In this document: positions 26,537 through 36,417 of the stretch, piece after piece
How the letters are laid out: each line of letters begins with the position of its first letter
Numbering within the stretch: the stretch's first letter is position 1
DNA from: Dechloromonas sp. UBA6271
Lineage (GTDB): Bacteria > Pseudomonadota > Gammaproteobacteria > Burkholderiales > Rhodocyclaceae
Assembly (NCBI GenBank): GCA_002440665.1
Contig: DJUX01000049.1
Coordinates: 20,839 to 84,838, forward strand
DNA: 64,000 nt
Direction: 5' to 3'
The notes under the pieces: model-generated
Told to the model about the DNA's origin: nothing
Databases searched by the model: none
Seen by the model: the letters and a program-made list of their open reading frames with translations, nothing else
Position numbers and translations under genes: made by a program

Positions 26537-29500
26537 TGCCTGCCTCCTCCTGCCGCCCCGGGCGGCGCTTCCTCGACGAATTCGCCGACCTTCTCGACCC
26601 TGGGGTCGCTCCAGCTGCCGGTGACATGATAACGATAGCTGAACAGGCGGCCGAGCGGATTCTGCAGGACGGCGCTGGCCACCAGCGCGGCGGCGCCGAC
26701 GATCGGATTGACCAGCGTCGCGGCGCCGATCGCGGCCACCGAGCCGATCTGCGGGCGCACCAGCACCTGCAGGTTCTGCGTTTCGCTCTTCAGATCGGCC
26801 TCGCCCTCGATCTGGATCTGCGCCGCCGGGCTGTTGATGCGTAGCGGCCCCGCCGTGCGCATGACGCCGGCGGTGACGACCGTCTTGCCTTCGATGCTGT
26901 CGAAAGCCAGGCCCTCGCTGAAAATGTCGCGGAAATCGAGGGTCAGCCGGCGCGACAACGACTGCAGCGAAAGCAGCCCGAGCAGCCGGCCGACGCCCGG
27001 CTCCAGCTTGTTGAACTGGCCGTTTTCGGCGCTGACCGTCATCTCGCCGGTCAGCGACGGATAGTCGATGGCGGTCAGCGGGCCGTTCCACTGCATGCTG
27101 CCCGCCAACGTCGCCGTCCCGCGCCGGATGGCATCGACATAGCCAAGGCGGTTGAGCAGCTTGCCGACGTCGCTGGCCGTCAAATCGAAATCGAGGCGTG
27201 TCTGGTGCCGCCCGGCCCCGTCATTGCGCCAGACCGCCTTGCCGTTCAGAGCGCCGTCGGGATTGCGCAGGTTCAGCGTCTCCAGATGCCAGGCGCCCTT
27301 GTCGTTGCGCGCCCGCAGTTCGAGCCGCCCGAGTACCCGGTCGCCGATCCGGAAATCGTCCACGGAGAGATTCATCGCCGGCAGGCTGTTGATCAGCTTC
27401 GTATTCGGGCCGCCCGCCGTTTCCGCCGCCGGACGCACCACCAGGCGCCGCAGCCGCCCTTCCAGCGAGCCGTCGCCGGCATTGCGCCAGAACAGGTCGC
27501 CAGCTGCCTCCTGCATGCTGAGGGTGATCTGCCAGCCATCGTCGCGCGGCCGCACTTCGCTGTCGACCTGCGTGTAGTCGCGGCCGAACAGGCGCATGGT
27601 CCGCGTCTTGATCGACACCACATCGAGCGTCGGCAAATCCTTGCTGCCGCGACCGCCATTGCCATTTCCCCCCAGCGCCTCCTTCCATGCATCGGCATCG
27701 AATTGCGGGACGGCGATGCGCACGGCGACACCGCGTTCCGGCAGACTGGCATCGCCGGTGCCGAGCGCCACGACGGCGCGCTCCAGCCCTTCGGCGCGCT
27801 TGATGACGACAGCCTGCGCGACATTGCCCAAGGTCGCCCGGTACTGCTGGCGGCCGCCCTCGGCGGTGGTTTTCTCGACGCGCAGGGCCAGCGGCGCGGT
27901 TGCCGCCTTGGCCAGCGGCTCGGGCAGGCGCGAACTGACGCCGAGCAGGTCGGACTCGATGACCAGATCGCTCTGGTAGTGCCTGATATCGATGCTGGAC
28001 TTCCACGCCGCGCTACCGGCCAGGCGATCGCCCGCGGGCAGCCCGAAATGCTGGAACAGTTCGCTGACGTTCGAGGTGCCGGCGACCTGCACGGCAACAC
28101 GGTCCGCATGACTCTTGATGGCGACCCTGATCGGCCCGCCGAAGATCCGGCCGCTGATCTCTGGCGACGAGATGCTGGATTCGGTCAGCAGCAGCCGGCC
28201 ATTGACCTGAGTCAGCGGTGCCAGTCCTTCGAACAGCTGGATCTGGTTGTTCTGAAAGCGGAAATCGCCGCGCAACCGGGTTTCCTGCACGCGGCGCAGC
28301 GGAATGTCGAGCGCCAGGTCGAGCTTGCCGTTACCGGTGGCTTTCATGCCCCTGGTGAAGTGGTCGATCTTCTCGCTGACCGGGCTTTTATCGATGAAGT
28401 CCAGGAACTCGCCGGTCGGCCCGCTGGCATCGCCACGGATGAGCAGCATTTCTTCCTTCGCCTCGAAGTCGGGGATTTCGACCACGACATCCGCCAGACT
28501 GGCGCCGAGAATCGTGCCTTTCTCGGCAACGATCCGCATGCCGGCGCCGAAGCTCATGTCGGCCTTGATCTCTTCGATCACCGGCCAGCCGGTCGCATAG
28601 TCCAGTTTCACGCCCTCGGCCTTGGCCGTGATGAGGAACTTGCCCTTGGCCGGGTCGCGGAACGGGAAATCCGCGAGATCGCCCTTGAGCACCATCTTGC
28701 CATCGTAACCGCGACCGGCGACGATGCTGCTGCGTAGCCACTCGCCGACGTTGGCACTGACGGCGCGCGGCATGTAGCGCCAGACGGCGCGTCCGTCGGC
28801 GCGCGAAATGCTGGCGGCGAGATCGATCACACCCGGCCCCTCGCCCGTGTAGCGGTAGCTGCCACTGGCCGACCCGGCAGCATCCGCACCATCGAACTGC
28901 AGGCGTTCCAGCTTGACGTCCACGACATCGCCGGCCACCTTCCAGCTGGCGTGCGCGCGCAACTGGTCGAAAGCGATATCTGGTTCCGGGAAGACAGCCG
29001 GAAGCGAGACGCGCGAACGTCCCGCATCGAATGACACGGAACCACCCTTCTCGGTCAGGTCGACCATGCCGGAAAGGCCGTTCGCCCCCGGGAAATAGCC
29101 GCCGGCGTGCAAGCCGAGATCGGTAAAGGCTGCCCGCAGCGAGTAGCGCTCCAACGCCTCGCCGGCACGGGTCCAGGCGGTGCGCAACTCGGCGATCCGC
29201 CCCTGCGGCTGGTGGCCTTCCAGCAATTCGCGGCTGCGCGGATCGAGCGGCAGAAAGGCTGCCAGCCGCGCGAGCACTGCCAGATCGAGGAAACTGGCGC
29301 TGGCCGCGCCGGTGATCCGGCCGGTCGACGCGTCCTGCTGCCAGTCCACCTGGAAGTCGGTCGGCGCCACACGCAGGCCATCCGCCGCCGACAGCTCGAC
29401 CTTGCGCCCGGCCAGCGCCCAGGCGCCGGCCTTGTAGCGCCCTTCGAGGCGGCCGCGCAAGCTGCTCAGGTCGAGTTCGGGCAGCTTCTTGCCGAGCCGG

Positions 29501-30414
29501 ATGCGGACCTCTTCGAGCGCCAGGTCGGCGGTCGCCTTGCCCTGCCCGTCCTGCAGATCGCCCCAGATGCGCAGTGCGCCACGCCCTTGCGACAGGTCGA
29601 CCGGGTAATCGACCCAGTTTCGCCAGGCTGCCAGATCGGCGTAATCGAGCTGGACGAAAATCTTTCCCGACAGGTGCTCGAGCGCTTCGTCGAGCGCCCC
29701 ATTGACTTCGCCGCGCAGGTCGATGCGTGCCGCCAGTTCGGGCGGCGGCGCGGCGGAGAGGCCGAAACGGTGTCGCCGACCACTGTTGTCGAGGGCAAAC
29801 TGCAGATCCTCGAGCGCCAGTTGCGGCGCCTCGCGCAGACGGTCTTCCCAGACGATGGTCGCGTTGCGGACACGGATGCGGCTCTGCTCAAGAACCCATT
29901 CGGCGAACGCCGGATCGCCTTCGTCCTCGGTCTCGATGCCGGCCACCGTGATGCGTCCGCTGGTTTCGCGCCGCACATGCAACACCGGCCGTTCCAGTAC
30001 CAGCAAGGACAGCGTCACCCGGCCGCGCCACAGGCTGTGCCACGAAAGAACGGTTTCCACCTGCTCGAGGGAGAACACCGGCTTGCCCTGGCGATCGGCA
30101 ATCGCCACGTTGTCGAGGACGAGGTCGGGATTGAGCCCCTGCCAGCGCGCCTCGATCGCGCCGATCGTCACCGGCTGGCCGATCGCCCGGCTGAGCGCCT
30201 GCTCGATCTGCCCGTGATACATGCCGACATTCGGCAGGACGACATAACGCAGCGCTAGCACCAGCACGGCGAAAACCACCCAGGCAACGAAGGCGCCCCA
30301 CAGCGCGAAGCGCAGCGTGCGGCGCAGAAACGGCGAAGCGAGGATCGGCCACAACCAGCGCAGGCGGCTGTAAAACGCCCGGCGCAAGGCAATGCGGGTT
30401 TCCTCGTCAGCCAC
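26533..30414 (-). CDS. yhdP: YhdP family AsmA-like protein (TIGR02099)
   Basis: 1293 residues, in the range of the family. There is an N-terminal signal anchor (residues 30-52, FALWGAFVAWVVFAVLVLALRYV) and then a long beta-rich periplasmic body with the DUF3971 pattern (VTIGAIEARWQGLNPDLVLDNVAIADRQGKPVFSLEQVET) and a C-terminal AsmA-like region. The C-terminus is SYRYHVTGSWSDPRVEKVGE, the usual YhdP ending. Such proteins form bridges that carry phospholipids from the inner to the outer membrane. It is the first gene of the yhdP-amidase-tldD operon and is divergent from glnE. Confidence 0.93.
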   Translation of the reverse strand: MADEETRIALRRAFYSRLRWLWPILASPFLRRTLRFALWGAFVAWVVFAVLVLALRYVVLPNVGMYHGQIEQALSRAIGQPVTIGAIEARWQGLNPDLVLDNVAIADRQGKPVFSLEQVETVLSWHSLWRGRVTLSLLVLERPVLHVRRETSGRITVAGIETEDEGDPAFAEWVLEQSRIRVRNATIVWEDRLREAPQLALEDLQFALDNSGRRHRFGLSAAPPPELAARIDLRGEVNGALDEALEHLSGKIFVQLDYADLAAWRNWVDYPVDLSQGRGALRIWGDLQDGQGKATADLALEEVRIRLGKKLPELDLSSLRGRLEGRYKAGAWALAGRKVELSAADGLRVAPTDFQVDWQQDASTGRITGAASASFLDLAVLARLAAFLPLDPRSRELLEGHQPQGRIAELRTAWTRAGEALERYSLRAAFTDLGLHAGGYFPGANGLSGMVDLTEKGGSVSFDAGRSRVSLPAVFPEPDIAFDQLRAHASWKVAGDVVDVKLERLQFDGADAAGSASGSYRYTGEGPGVIDLAASISRADGRAVWRYMPRAVSANVGEWLRSSIVAGRGYDGKMVLKGDLADFPFRDPAKGKFLITAKAEGVKLDYATGWPVIEEIKADMSFGAGMRIVAEKGTILGASLADVVVEIPDFEAKEEMLLIRGDASGPTGEFLDFIDKSPVSEKIDHFTRGMKATGNGKLDLALDIPLRRVQETRLRGDFRFQNNQIQLFEGLAPLTQVNGRLLLTESSISSPEISGRIFGGPIRVAIKSHADRVAVQVAGTSNVSELFQHFGLPAGDRLAGSAAWKSSIDIRHYQSDLVIESDLLGVSSRLPEPLAKAATAPLALRVEKTTAEGGRQQYRATLGNVAQAVVIKRAEGLERAVVALGTGDASLPERGVAVRIAVPQFDADAWKEALGGNGNGGRGSKDLPTLDVVSIKTRTMRLFGRDYTQVDSEVRPRDDGWQITLSMQEAAGDLFWRNAGDGSLEGRLRRLVVRPAAETAGGPNTKLINSLPAMNLSVDDFRIGDRVLGRLELRARNDKGAWHLETLNLRNPDGALNGKAVWRNDGAGRHQTRLDFDLTASDVGKLLNRLGYVDAIRRGTATLAGSMQWNGPLTAIDYPSLTGEMTVSAENGQFNKLEPGVGRLLGLLSLQSLSRRLTLDFRDIFSEGLAFDSIEGKTVVTAGVMRTAGPLRINSPAAQIQIEGEADLKSETQNLQVLVRPQIGSVAAIGAATLVNPIVGAAALVASAVLQNPLGRLFSYRYHVTGSWSDPRVEKVGEFVEEAPPGAAGGGRQ

Positions 30415-30427
30415 GGAAAAAAGCGCT

Positions 30428-30457
30428 TTGCCAGGAAGAGGGATAGGTCACTACAAT
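30428..30457 (+). promoter_or_regulatory. Probable sigma-70 promoter of glnE
   Basis: TTGCCA at 30428-30433 and TACAAT at 30452-30457 are separated by 18 bases, a good vegetative promoter. It faces glnE, whose ATG is at 30517, leaving an untranslated leader of about 52 bases. The gap is shared with the divergent yhdP. Confidence 0.55.
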
Positions 30458-30516
30458 CGATGATTCGTCAAAAATGACATTCTATCCTTTTCGGCCTGTG
30501 CGCCGACCGAGCAATC

Positions 30517-33213
30517 ATGGACAAGCTACCCGACCCGCGCTGGCAATCCGCCCTCGCCCACAGCCGCTACCTGGCCAACCTGCTGGCCACGCATCCGGCG
30601 CTGATCCCCGAACTGGCCGCCGTATGGACGGCGCCGCTGACCGCGGAACAACTGGCAGCGGGGCTGACCCCGGCAGGGGCCGACGACGATGCCATCAAGG
30701 TGCAACTGCGCCGCCTGCGGCAGCGCGTCATGGCACACATCACCCTGCGCGACCTCTGCGGCCTCGCCCCGCTGGCCGAAGTTGTCGAGAGCATGACCCT
30801 GCTCGCCGACATCACCACCAACTTCGCGCTCGATCACTACCACCGCCTGCTCGCCGCAACCTATGGCGAGCCGCTTGACAAGGCCGGCCAGCCACAACGC
30901 CTGCTGATCATCGGCATGGGCAAGCTGGGCGGCCGCGAACTGAATGTCTCGTCTGACGTCGACTACATCTTCGTCTACCCGGAGGAAGGCGACACCGCCG
31001 GGCCCAAGAGCATAGAAAACTACGATTTCTTCACCCGGCTCGGCAAGCGCGTGATTTCCGCGCTCGGCGAGATCACCGCCGACGGCCAGGTCTTCCGCGT
31101 CGACATGCGGCTGCGGCCCAATGGTGACTCCGGCCCGCTGGTCTGTTCACTCGACTCGCTGGAAAACTACTTCATCACCCAAGGCCGCGAGTGGGAGCGC
31201 TACGCGTGGATCAAGGGGCGCACCATGAACGCGGGTACCAACCTGCAACCGGCGTGGGTCACGGCGATGCAGAAAATTGCCCGGCCCTTCGTCTTCCGCA
31301 AGTATCTCGACTTCGGCGCCATCAACGCGATGCGCGACCTGCACGCGCAGATCCGCCGCGAAGTGGCACGCAAGGACATGGCCGACCACGTCAAGCTCGG
31401 CCCCGGCGGCATCCGCGAAATCGAGTTCATCGCCCAGGTCTTCCAGCTCATCCGCGGTGGACGCGATCCCGGGCTGCAAATCCGGCCGACGCTGTCCGTG
31501 CTCCAGCAATTGGTCAGCCGCCAGCTGCTCCCGGCCGACACCGAGAGCGAATTGCGCGAAGCCTATATTTTTCTGCGCCGCCTCGAACACCGCCTGCAAT
31601 ATGTCGAGGACAAGCAGACGCACATGCTGCCGGAGAATCCGGCCGACCAGGCCAGCGTCGCACGCAGCATGGAATTCGCCGACTGGCCGGCGATGCTCGC
31701 CGTACTCGACAGCCATCGCGACAAGGTAAGCCGCCATTTCGAACAGATCTTTTCCGATCCGGAGGCCGGCGAACACCCGCTGACCGGCCTGTGGATGGGG
31801 CAGCTCGACGAGGACGCGGCGATCGAGGCCTTCGGCAACCGGGGTTTCCGCCAGCCGGCCGAGGCCATCAAGCGCCTGGCCGAACTGCGCGCTTCCAGCC
31901 GCTACCTGCAGCTGCCCACCACCAACCGCTCGCGCCTCGACGCCATCGGCCCGCGCCTGATCGAAGCGGCCGGCGCTACCGGCGACCCGGACACGACACT
32001 GGCCCGCGGCCTGCATTTCATCGAGGGGATCAGCCGCCGCGGCGCTTATCTCGCGCTGCTGCAGCAATACCCGATGGCGCTGCGCCGCGTCGCCGACATG
32101 ATCTGCGCCTCGAACTGGGCGTCCGACTACCTGAACCGCTACCCGCTGCTGCTCGACGAACTGCTCGACCCGCGTCTCTACGAGATCGCCACCGACTGGG
32201 CCGGCTTCCGCGAGAATCTCAAGCGCAACCTGGCCGACCACGCCGGCGACAACGAGCGCGAAATGGACATCCTGCGCGAAGTGCACCACGCCCAGGTCTT
32301 CCGCCTGCTGGCGCAGGACCTCTCCGGCCTGCAGACCATCGAGCGCCTGTCCGACCACCTGACCGAACTGGCCGACACCATCGTCCAGGAAACCTTGCCG
32401 CTGTGCTGGCGCACGATCAAGAAGCGGCATTGCGAAGCGCCGAGGTTCGCCGTCATCGGCTACGGCAAGATGGGCGGCAAGGAGCTCGGTTACGTTTCCG
32501 ACCTCGACCTCGTCTACCTGTTCGACGACGACGCGCAGGACGCGCCGGAAAACTACACCCGGCTCGGCCAGCGACTGAGCACTTGGCTATCGAGCCAGAC
32601 GCCGGCCGGGATGCTGTTCGAAACCGACCTGCGCCTGCGCCCGAATGGCGATTCCGGCCTGCTCGCGGTGTCCGTCGACGCCTTCCGCGACTACCAGCTC
32701 AAGCACGCCTGGGTCTGGGAACACCAGGCGCTGACCCGCGCCCGCTTCTGTGCAGGCGATCCGGCAGTCGGCGCCCGCTTCGAGGAAATCCGCTGCGAAA
32801 TTCTCCGCCAGCCGCGCGACCTGGCGAAGCTGCACGAGGAAGTTGTCACCATGCGCCGCAAGATGTACGACGCGCACGCATCGAAGAGCGAAACCGGCTT
32901 CAGCCTTAAGCACGACGCCGGCGGCATCATCGACGTCGAGTTCATCGTCCAGTATCTGGTCCTCGGCTACGCCCATCGCCACCACACCCTGACCGGCAAC
33001 CTCGGCAACATCGCACTGCTACGGATGGCGGCCGAACTCGGGCTGATTCCCGCCGACCAGGCGGAAGCCGCCGGCGACGCCTACCGCGAATACCGCCGTC
33101 TGCAGCACGCCAAGCGCCTGAGCGCCAACCCCAAGGCCCTCGTCGACCGGGAAAGCATCGGCAAGCACATTGCTGCGGTCAAGGCCCTGTGGAAGACGGT
33201 TTTCGGCGACTGA
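30517..33213 (+). CDS. glnE: Bifunctional glutamine synthetase adenylyltransferase/deadenylase GlnE
   Basis: 898 residues. The two nucleotidyltransferase domains are both complete: IIGMGKLGGRELNVSSDVDYIFVY from about residue 130 (deadenylating half) and VIGYGKMGGKELGYVSDLDLVYLF from about residue 646 (adenylylating half). Each is followed by LRPNGDSGPLVCSLDS or LRPNGDSGLLAVSVDA. A GlnD/PII-binding helical region links them. It modifies glutamine synthetase on signals from PII and glutamine. A strong terminator follows at 33230-33262, so the gene is monocistronic. Confidence 0.97.
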   Translation: MDKLPDPRWQSALAHSRYLANLLATHPALIPELAAVWTAPLTAEQLAAGLTPAGADDDAIKVQLRRLRQRVMAHITLRDLCGLAPLAEVVESMTLLADITTNFALDHYHRLLAATYGEPLDKAGQPQRLLIIGMGKLGGRELNVSSDVDYIFVYPEEGDTAGPKSIENYDFFTRLGKRVISALGEITADGQVFRVDMRLRPNGDSGPLVCSLDSLENYFITQGREWERYAWIKGRTMNAGTNLQPAWVTAMQKIARPFVFRKYLDFGAINAMRDLHAQIRREVARKDMADHVKLGPGGIREIEFIAQVFQLIRGGRDPGLQIRPTLSVLQQLVSRQLLPADTESELREAYIFLRRLEHRLQYVEDKQTHMLPENPADQASVARSMEFADWPAMLAVLDSHRDKVSRHFEQIFSDPEAGEHPLTGLWMGQLDEDAAIEAFGNRGFRQPAEAIKRLAELRASSRYLQLPTTNRSRLDAIGPRLIEAAGATGDPDTTLARGLHFIEGISRRGAYLALLQQYPMALRRVADMICASNWASDYLNRYPLLLDELLDPRLYEIATDWAGFRENLKRNLADHAGDNEREMDILREVHHAQVFRLLAQDLSGLQTIERLSDHLTELADTIVQETLPLCWRTIKKRHCEAPRFAVIGYGKMGGKELGYVSDLDLVYLFDDDAQDAPENYTRLGQRLSTWLSSQTPAGMLFETDLRLRPNGDSGLLAVSVDAFRDYQLKHAWVWEHQALTRARFCAGDPAVGARFEEIRCEILRQPRDLAKLHEEVVTMRRKMYDAHASKSETGFSLKHDAGGIIDVEFIVQYLVLGYAHRHHTLTGNLGNIALLRMAAELGLIPADQAEAAGDAYREYRRLQHAKRLSANPKALVDRESIGKHIAAVKALWKTVFGD

Positions 33214-33229
33214 CCCCGGCAACGCAGGC

Positions 33230-33262
33230 AACAAAAAAGCCGCACGCAGCGGCTTTTTTGTT
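33230..33262. terminator. Bidirectional Rho-independent terminator between glnE and mscL
   Basis: Arms of 14 bases (33230-33243, AACAAAAAAGCCGC, with 33249-33262) close a 5-base loop. The A run on one side and T run on the other allow termination in both directions. It sits between the convergent glnE and mscL genes, 17 bases after the glnE stop and 15 before the mscL stop. Confidence 0.92.
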
Positions 33263-33276
33263 GTTCCGTCCAGCGA

Positions 33277-33705
33277 CTACTTCTTCAGCGAATCGCGAAT
33301 CTCGCGCAGCAGCAGGACGTCTTCCGGGGTCGCCGGCGCTTCGGGTTCCGGCGCTGGCGGCTCGGCGGCGCGCAGGCGGTTGAGTTGCTTGACCATCATG
33401 AAGATGACGAAGGCGAGGATGATGAAATTGACCAGGATGGTCAGGAAACTGCCGTAGGCGAAGACCGGGATGCCGGCCGTCTTGATATCGGCCAGTGCGG
33501 TCAGGTTCTTCGGGTTGTCGCCGAGCACGAAGTAGAGATTGGAAAAATCCAGGCGGCCGGTGACGCGCGACACCAGCGGCATGATCAGGTCGCCGACGAC
33601 AGAGTCCACGATCTTGCCGAAGGCGCCGCCGATGATGACGCCGACCGCGAGGTCCATTGCATTGCCCTTGACCGCGAATTCGCGGAATTCCTCAAGCATG
33701 CTCAT
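33277..33705 (-). CDS. mscL: Large-conductance mechanosensitive channel MscL
   Basis: 142 residues. The N-terminal helix and first transmembrane segment are canonical ([42 protein letters not shown]). The second transmembrane segment is [24 protein letters not shown], followed by an acidic-basic C-terminal bundle ([17 protein letters not shown]). It forms a pentameric emergency valve in the inner membrane under hypo-osmotic shock. The protein is complete and the gene monocistronic. Confidence 0.97.
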   Translation of the reverse strand: MSMLEEFREFAVKGNAMDLAVGVIIGGAFGKIVDSVVGDLIMPLVSRVTGRLDFSNLYFVLGDNPKNLTALADIKTAGIPVFAYGSFLTILVNFIILAFVIFMMVKQLNRLRAAEPPAPEPEAPATPEDVLLLREIRDSLKK

Positions 33706-33780
33706 GCCGTTTTCCTTTCTGCAGGATGATTTTATGGTGTCTTGATTATTGGCCGCTTATCGCGATACGTCAATGGCCGT

Positions 33781-34784
33781 TTACAGGCGGCGCAGGCGCT
33801 CGCCGGCGACGACCAGCGTCGCCTCCTGCTTGGCGAAACAGAAACGCACGACGCGGTCGTCGCGCCCGTCGGCGTAGAACACCGAGACCGGAATCACCGC
33901 GACGCCGGCTTCGCGCGTCATCCACTCGGCAAAAGCACGGTCAGGCAGATCGGAGATCGCCTTGTGGCTCGCCGCTGGAAGTAGGTGCCGCGGCAGGGTA
34001 GCGGCTCGAACGGTGTCTCGGTCAGCAGGGTGCGGAAGAAATCGCGCTTCTCCTGATAGAAGGCCGCCAGCCGCAGGTGGCGCGAAGCATCCTGCATGTA
34101 GTCGGCGAGCGCCAGCTGCGACGGCGCATGGACGGTAAAAACGTTGAACTGGTGCACCTTGCGGAACTCGGCCATCAGTGCCGCCGGGCCGACCACGTAG
34201 CCGATCTTCCAGCCGGTGATGTGATAGGTCTTGCCGAAGCTGGAGACGACGATGCTGCGCGGCGCTAGTTCCGGGTGGCCACAGAGGCTGGCGTGGTCCT
34301 CGCCGTCGAACAGGATGTGCTCGTAGACCTCATCGGAAAGCTCGACGATGTCGGTGCCGCGAACCAATTCGGCCAGTTTTTTCAGGTCGACCGCAGTCAG
34401 CAGGCTGCCGGTCGGATTGTGCGGCGAATTGACGATGACCATCCGCGTCCGTGGCGTGATGAGCTGCACCACCTGCGCCCAGTCGGGCGCATAGTCGGGG
34501 AACTGTAGTTGGGCATAGACCGCCTTGCCACCGACCGTCTCGATGGCCGGCACATAGGAGTCATAGACCTGCTCGAAGACGATCACCTCGTCGCCCGGCC
34601 GCACGAAGGCGGCAATGGCGGTAAAGATCGCCTGCGTCGCGTCGGCCGTCACCGTCACTTCGCTCTCGACGTCAAAGCGCGAGCCATACAGCGCCGCCAC
34701 CTTGTCGACGATGGCCTGGCGTAACTCCGGCATGCCGGCCATCGGCGCATACTGACGGTGCGAAAATTTAAGGAGATTTTCCAT
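33781..34784 (-). pseudogene. Truncated and frameshifted class I/II aminotransferase (methionine aminotransferase YbdL-like)
   Basis: Homology begins at RQYAPMAGMPELRQAIVDK near the right end and continues through the PLP-lysine motif SFGKTYHITGWKIGY to CRGTYFQ. Compared with YbdL-like enzymes (about 385 residues) the first 80 residues, including the LSQGFPDF segment, are absent; the reading frame instead runs into the universal stress gene's leader. A second lesion lies near 33973-33974: adding one base there restores the tail ISDLPDRAFAEWMTREAG, VRFCFAKQEATLVVAGERL and the TAA at 33781-33783. The frameshift could be a sequencing error, but the missing 5' end cannot. Probably a dead gene at a rearrangement junction. 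Confidence 0.85.
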
Positions 34785-35670
34785 GATAGCAATCACAAAA
34801 CAGGACAGCACGCCGCATCACCTTCTGCTAGCCACCGACCTGAGTGCACGATGCGACCGGGCGCTGGACCGGGCCGCTCAATTGACTCATGAGTGGCAGG
34901 CCGAACTAGTGGCATTGCACGTCCTTGATCCCGCTGCATCCCCCGATCAGGTGCTGGCGTGGGCTGGCGGAGCGAGCAACGAACAACTCCTTCATGTGGC
35001 GCGACAACAGCTTGCCCATGACCTTGCGGCGGCCAATGTACCGGCGACCCTGCATTTGGTGCGCAGCATGGATGCCACGACAGCCATTCAGGAGGCAGCG
35101 GCACGCACGCAATCCGACCTTGTCGTTAGCGGTGTATCCCGTAACGAGACCTTGGGGCGGTTCGTGCTGGGTTCGACTGTCAAGAACTTGGCTCGCCGGT
35201 TATCCCAGCCCTTGCTGGTGGTTCGCCAGCGGGCGCGAGGACCGTACCGGCGGATCGTTGTGGCGACCGATTTTTCCGAGCCGTCCTGTCATGCCCTGCT
35301 GGCCGCAGCCCGCTTTTTTCCCGGCCAAGAACTGATCCTGTATCACGCCCATGCCCTGGCGATGTCCGGGCTGGCCAATGCTTCGCCGCATCCCGGCCTG
35401 TGTGCCAGTATCGAGCAAACCGAATGCGCCGCCTTTCTGGCATCGACGACGCTTCCCAAGGGTACGACGGTGCGTGCCGTCATCGAGTACGGGGCCATAG
35501 AAAGCACATTGACGCGCTACGTGCGCGGGCACAATATCGACTTGGTGGTGATCGGTAGCCAGGGCTGCAGCGGCTTGAGGAAGCTGCTGCTGGGCAGTAC
35601 GGCCGCCAAGTTGCTGGACTGGCTACCGTGCGATTCGCTGCTGGTACGCAAGCCCACCGCCACGGCGTGA
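34783..35670 (+). CDS. Universal stress protein with two UspA domains
   Basis: 295 residues made of two Usp domains. The first opens with HHLLLATDLSARCDRALDRAAQL, the second with RRIVVATDFSEPSCHALLAAA. The ATP-binding signature G-x2-G-x9-G-S/T is complete in the second domain (GSQGCSGLRKLLLGST) but the first has GVSRNETLGRFVLGST, lacking the second glycine, so only the second may bind ATP. An AAGGAG ribosome site is 7 bases before the ATG, and this leader abuts the broken end of the aminotransferase gene. Tandem Usp proteins are cytoplasmic stress factors. It converges on the Mrp operon with an 83-base gap. Confidence 0.92.
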   Translation: MIAITKQDSTPHHLLLATDLSARCDRALDRAAQLTHEWQAELVALHVLDPAASPDQVLAWAGGASNEQLLHVARQQLAHDLAAANVPATLHLVRSMDATTAIQEAAARTQSDLVVSGVSRNETLGRFVLGSTVKNLARRLSQPLLVVRQRARGPYRRIVVATDFSEPSCHALLAAARFFPGQELILYHAHALAMSGLANASPHPGLCASIEQTECAAFLASTTLPKGTTVRAVIEYGAIESTLTRYVRGHNIDLVVIGSQGCSGLRKLLLGSTAAKLLDWLPCDSLLVRKPTATA

Positions 35671-35753
35671 CGGTGGCAACTGGTAGAATTCAGGCATAGG
35701 TTGACGCTGAGGCCTGACCGTTGGCTTGAGAAAAATTGCTCGGGACTAAACAC

Positions 35754-36131
35754 CTAGCCATCTTCGTCCGGAAAGCGATACACGTCGCCCGCATCGGCCC
35801 CGCTGCTGTGTTTTCGACCGCGCAGATCTCGATAAACCGCTGCGCGCATGATCATCATAGAAACGACAGGCGCCGTGAGCAGTACAAAGACTGTGATAAT
35901 TATCTCATGGATGACCAGGCGGGATTGCTGTGCCGTGAAGTAGATCATCGAAGCGATCAGCACTGAGCCTGCGCCGAGCGTAATCGTGATGGCCGGGCCG
36001 TGGATACGTTGATAGAAATTGGGCAGCCGCATTAGGCCCAGGGCGCCTGTAACGATAACGCAGCCACCGATGATCAGAAGCAGGGAAACAGGCAGCGCAG
36101 CCCAAGTGGGGAGGCGTTCCAGTGCGCTCAT
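35754..36131 (-). CDS. mnhG: Na+/H+ antiporter subunit G (MrpG/MnhG)
   Basis: 125 residues from ATG 36131, which overlaps the mnhF stop as ATGA. Three transmembrane segments are seen: LPVSLLLIIGGCVIVTGALGLMRLPNFYQRIHG, ITLGAGSVLIASMIYFT and IHEIIITVFVLLTAPVVSMM. The RLPNFYQRIHG and PVVSMMIMRAA motifs are typical of MrpG. It is the last gene of the Mrp operon and a required subunit of the multi-protein Na+(K+)/H+ antiporter in the inner membrane. Confidence 0.93.
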   Translation of the reverse strand: MSALERLPTWAALPVSLLLIIGGCVIVTGALGLMRLPNFYQRIHGPAITITLGAGSVLIASMIYFTAQQSRLVIHEIIITVFVLLTAPVVSMMIMRAAVYRDLRGRKHSSGADAGDVYRFPDEDG

Positions 36132-36406
36132 TCGATGATCTCGCCGCGCATCAGGAACTTGGCCAGGGCAATGGTCGACACAAAACCGATAAGTGCGATC
36201 AGCAGGGCAACCTCGAAATAGATCAGGCTGCCGAACCGGATGCCGAGCACCAGAGCGAGCAGGATGGCGCACATCCATAGTGTATCGAGGGCAAGAACTC
36301 GGTCCTGGGCGGTCGGCCCGATCACGAGGCGAATGGTGCAAAAAAGCATCGATAAGATGACGCAGACGGAGACGAAACCAATCGCGAATTCGAGCAGTGC
36401 GACCAT
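36128..36406 (-). CDS. mnhF: Na+/H+ antiporter subunit F (MrpF/MnhF)
   Basis: 92 residues from ATG 36406. Three transmembrane helices are visible, with the family motif RLVIGPTAQDRVLALDTLW between the first and second and YFEVALLIALIGFVSTIALAKFL at the end. The small hydrophobic F subunit is part of the Mrp membrane complex. It overlaps mnhG by 4 bases and follows mnhE by 11 bases. Confidence 0.93.
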   Translation of the reverse strand: MVALLEFAIGFVSVCVILSMLFCTIRLVIGPTAQDRVLALDTLWMCAILLALVLGIRFGSLIYFEVALLIALIGFVSTIALAKFLMRGEIIE

Positions 36407-36417
36407 AGATGAATATC

